Source: Agathobacter sp.
GTDB taxonomy: Bacteria; Bacillota; Clostridia; Lachnospirales; Lachnospiraceae
Length of the DNA stretch: 64,000 nt
Direction: 5' to 3'
Assembly: GCA_022772675.1 (NCBI GenBank)
Contig: JALEZW010000011.1
Location: 42,651-106,650 of the forward strand
Part shown: positions 62,368 to 64,000 of the stretch, piece after piece
How the letters are laid out: every line of letters begins with the position of its first letter
Numbering within the stretch: position 1 is the first letter of the stretch
Notes under the pieces: generated by a model
What the model was told of the DNA's origin: nothing
The model's database searches: none
The model's input: only the letters and a program-made list of their open reading frames with translations
Translations under genes and position numbers: made by a program

Positions 62368-64000
62368 TTAATTCTTCTTGTCCGCAATTGCTGCCTGCGC
62401 AGCTGCGAGACGAGCGATCGGTACACGGAATGGAGAACATGATACGTAATCCAGACCAATCTTGTGGCAGAACTCAACGGAAGAAGGATCTCCACCGTGC
62501 TCACCACAGATACCAACATGAAGATTTGGATTAACCGGCTTTCCAAGCTTAATAGCCATATCCATTAACTTGCCGACACCTGTCTGGTCAAGCTTTGCAA
62601 ATGGATCGCTCTCGAAGATCTTGTTGTCATAGTAAGCACCTAAGAACTTACCAGCGTCATCACGAGAGAATCCGAATGTCATCTGTGTTAAGTCGTTTGT
62701 ACCGAAGCAGAAGAAATCAGCTTCCTTAGCAATCTCATCAGCAGTAAGAGCTGCACGAGGAATCTCGATCATAGTACCAACCTCGTACTTAAGGTCAGCA
62801 CCAGCTGCTACGATCTCAGCGTCTGCTGTCTCAACAACCACATCCTTTACAAACTTAAGCTCCTTAACCTCTCCTACTAACGGAATCATGATCTCAGGCT
62901 TAACGTTCCAATCCGGATGCTCTTTCTGTACCTCGATTGCTGCACGGATAACAGCCTTTGTCTGCATCTTGGCAATCTCAGGATATGTTACAGCAAGACG
63001 ACATCCTCTGTGACCCATCATCGGGTTGAACTCATGAAGACTTGCAATGATGCTCTTGATCTGCTCAACGCTCTTGCCCTGAGCCTTTGCAAGCTTCTCA
63101 ATATCAGCTTCCTCAGTAGGAACAAACTCATGAAGTGGTGGATCCAGGAAACGGATAGTAACCGGGCATCCCTCAAGAGCTTCGTATAATGCCTTGAAAT
63201 CTCCCTGCTGATATGGAAGAATCTTATCAAGAGCTGCTTCTCTCTCTTCTACAGTGTCTGCACAGATCATCTCACGGAAAGCAGCAATTCTGTCTTCCTC
63301 GAAGAACATATGCTCTGTACGGCAGAGACCGATACCCTCTGCACCAAGCTCACGAGCCTTCTTAGCGTCAGCCGGAGTATCTGCATTGGTACGAACCTTA
63401 AGGGTTCTGAACTCGTCAGCCCAAGCCATAACACGACCGAACTCACCAGCGATAGAAGCATCAACAGTCGGGATCAGACCAGCGTAGATGTTACCGGTTG
63501 TACCGTCGATAGAAATCTCAGATCCCTCTGTAAATGTCTGTCCTGCTAATGTAAACTTCTTGTTTTCCTCATCCATGTTGATGTCGCCACATCCGGATAC
63601 ACAGCAGGTACCCATACCACGGGCAACAACGGCAGCGTGGCTTGTCATACCACCACGAACGGTTAAGATACCCTGAGCAACCTTCATACCAGTAATATCT
63701 TCCGGAGAAGTCTCAAGACGAACTAATACAACCTTCTCGCCTCTTGCTGCCCAGTTCTCAGCATCCTCAGCGGTAAATACAACCTTACCACAAGCAGCTC
63801 CCGGAGAAGCACCAAGTCCTTTTCCAAGTGGTGTTTCAGCCTTAAGTGCAGCAGCGTCGAACTGTGGATGTAATAATGTATCAAGGTTACGAGGATCGAT
63901 CATAGCAACTGCCTCTTCCGGAGTCTTATGTCCCTCGTCTACTAAATCGCAAGCGATCTTAAGTGCAGCTGGAGCTGTTCTCTTACCGTTACGGCACTGA
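62368..64000 (-). CDS. ppdK: Pyruvate, phosphate dikinase, C-terminal part (5' end outside window)
   Basis: About 544 codons are visible; the frame is open to the window edge, where it reads QCRNGKRTAPAALKIA, so the internal ATG at 63903 is not the start. The phosphohistidine swivel motif GGMTSHAAVVARGMGT and the C-terminal PEP-binding barrel (GLCRTEHMF, MIEIPRAAL, GICGEHGGDP with catalytic Cys) are complete. It interconverts pyruvate, ATP and phosphate with PEP, AMP and pyrophosphate, giving anaerobes pyrophosphate-linked glycolysis or gluconeogenesis. Codon use is strongly biased, as expected for a highly expressed gene. Confidence 0.96.
   Translation of the reverse strand, partial: QCRNGKRTAPAALKIACDLVDEGHKTPEEAVAMIDPRNLDTLLHPQFDAAALKAETPLGKGLGASPGAACGKVVFTAEDAENWAARGEKVVLVRLETSPEDITGMKVAQGILTVRGGMTSHAAVVARGMGTCCVSGCGDINMDEENKKFTLAGQTFTEGSEISIDGTTGNIYAGLIPTVDASIAGEFGRVMAWADEFRTLKVRTNADTPADAKKARELGAEGIGLCRTEHMFFEEDRIAAFREMICADTVEEREAALDKILPYQQGDFKALYEALEGCPVTIRFLDPPLHEFVPTEEADIEKLAKAQGKSVEQIKSIIASLHEFNPMMGHRGCRLAVTYPEIAKMQTKAVIRAAIEVQKEHPDWNVKPEIMIPLVGEVKELKFVKDVVVETADAEIVAAGADLKYEVGTMIEIPRAALTADEIAKEADFFCFGTNDLTQMTFGFSRDDAGKFLGAYYDNKIFESDPFAKLDQTGVGKLMDMAIKLGKPVNPNLHVGICGEHGGDPSSVEFCHKIGLDYVSCSPFRVPIARLAAAQAAIADKKN

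Noticed and set aside
62364..62546. Small frame at the 3' end of ppdK
   Set aside because: Out-of-frame reading of the conserved PPDK C-terminus; no ribosome site.
1..64000. CRISPR arrays, prophage or transposase genes
   Set aside because: No regularly spaced direct repeats with unique spacers, no integrase, capsid or transposase-like protein was seen on either strand.

Overview
The window looks like a chromosome segment from a member of Lachnospiraceae (Clostridia, Bacillota). This rests on Firmicutes-type gene order (ylxM-ffh-rpsP-khpA-rimM-trmD-rplS-lepB-rbgA-rnhB, plsX-acpP-rnc-smc-ftsY, yceD-rpmF), strong AGGAGG ribosome sites, many zinc-ribbon membrane proteins, and a two-unit acyl-CoA dehydratase activase. 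Genus and species cannot be fixed from what is visible. All genes are on the minus strand except tmcAL (51188-52453) and the activase (58001-62254). I see no rRNA, tRNA, CRISPR array, integrase or transposase.

Region by region. 1-8573 is an accessory envelope cluster: two paralogous membrane proteins with N-terminal FDPMTG repeats, three zinc-ribbon proteins, an ABC ATPase without a permease, and an Amidase_3 cell-wall hydrolase. 8676-16712 holds a CPBP protease homologue, a HAD phosphatase, a type II topoisomerase pair (parC/parE), a PucR/CdaR-type regulator and a sugar-ABC ATPase of the UgpC/MsmX type. 16890-21012 is the operon der-plsY-gpsA-dut-phosphoribosyltransferase. 21140-25236 carries a GntR-controlled ABC exporter and pgeF. 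25329-35134 is the conserved translation and secretion block (YraN, FlhB-like and FliK-like orphans, rnhB, rbgA, a LepB homologue without its catalytic dyad, rplS, a TrmD-GNAT fusion, rimM, khpA, rpsP, ffh, ylxM). 35146-40447 is a signalling module: NHL propeller, CHASE2-adenylate cyclase, GAF-HD-GYP protein and MBL-fold hydrolase. 40734-50835 holds ilvA, ftsY, smc, rnc, acpP, plsX, rpmF, yceD and ackA. 51188-57733 holds tmcAL, aroB, rnhA, a DUF2225 protein, glnS and a rhomboid-like protein. 58001-64000 holds the giant activase and the 3' part of ppdK.

How the genes work together. PlsX, AcpP, PlsY and GpsA supply phospholipid precursors. Ffh, FtsY and YlxM form the SRP targeting route. RpsP, RplS, RimM, TrmD, RbgA, KhpA and Der serve ribosome and tRNA maturation. 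The overlapping cyclase, HD-GYP and MBL genes suggest coupled nucleotide second-messenger synthesis and breakdown.

Non-coding structure is notable. A family of imperfect palindromic elements with ends like TAACTATTCAGAAC occurs whole at 4035-4138 and reduced at about 30161, 36164, 40458 and 40702. A larger, probably related 184-nt multi-arm structure (50969-51152) fills the leader of tmcAL. The best candidates for something undescribed are the Cys-less FDPMTG/zinc-ribbon envelope cluster, the cyclase/HD-GYP/MBL module, the catalytically empty signal peptidase and these structured elements. All calls are from reading the sequence; no database search was run.
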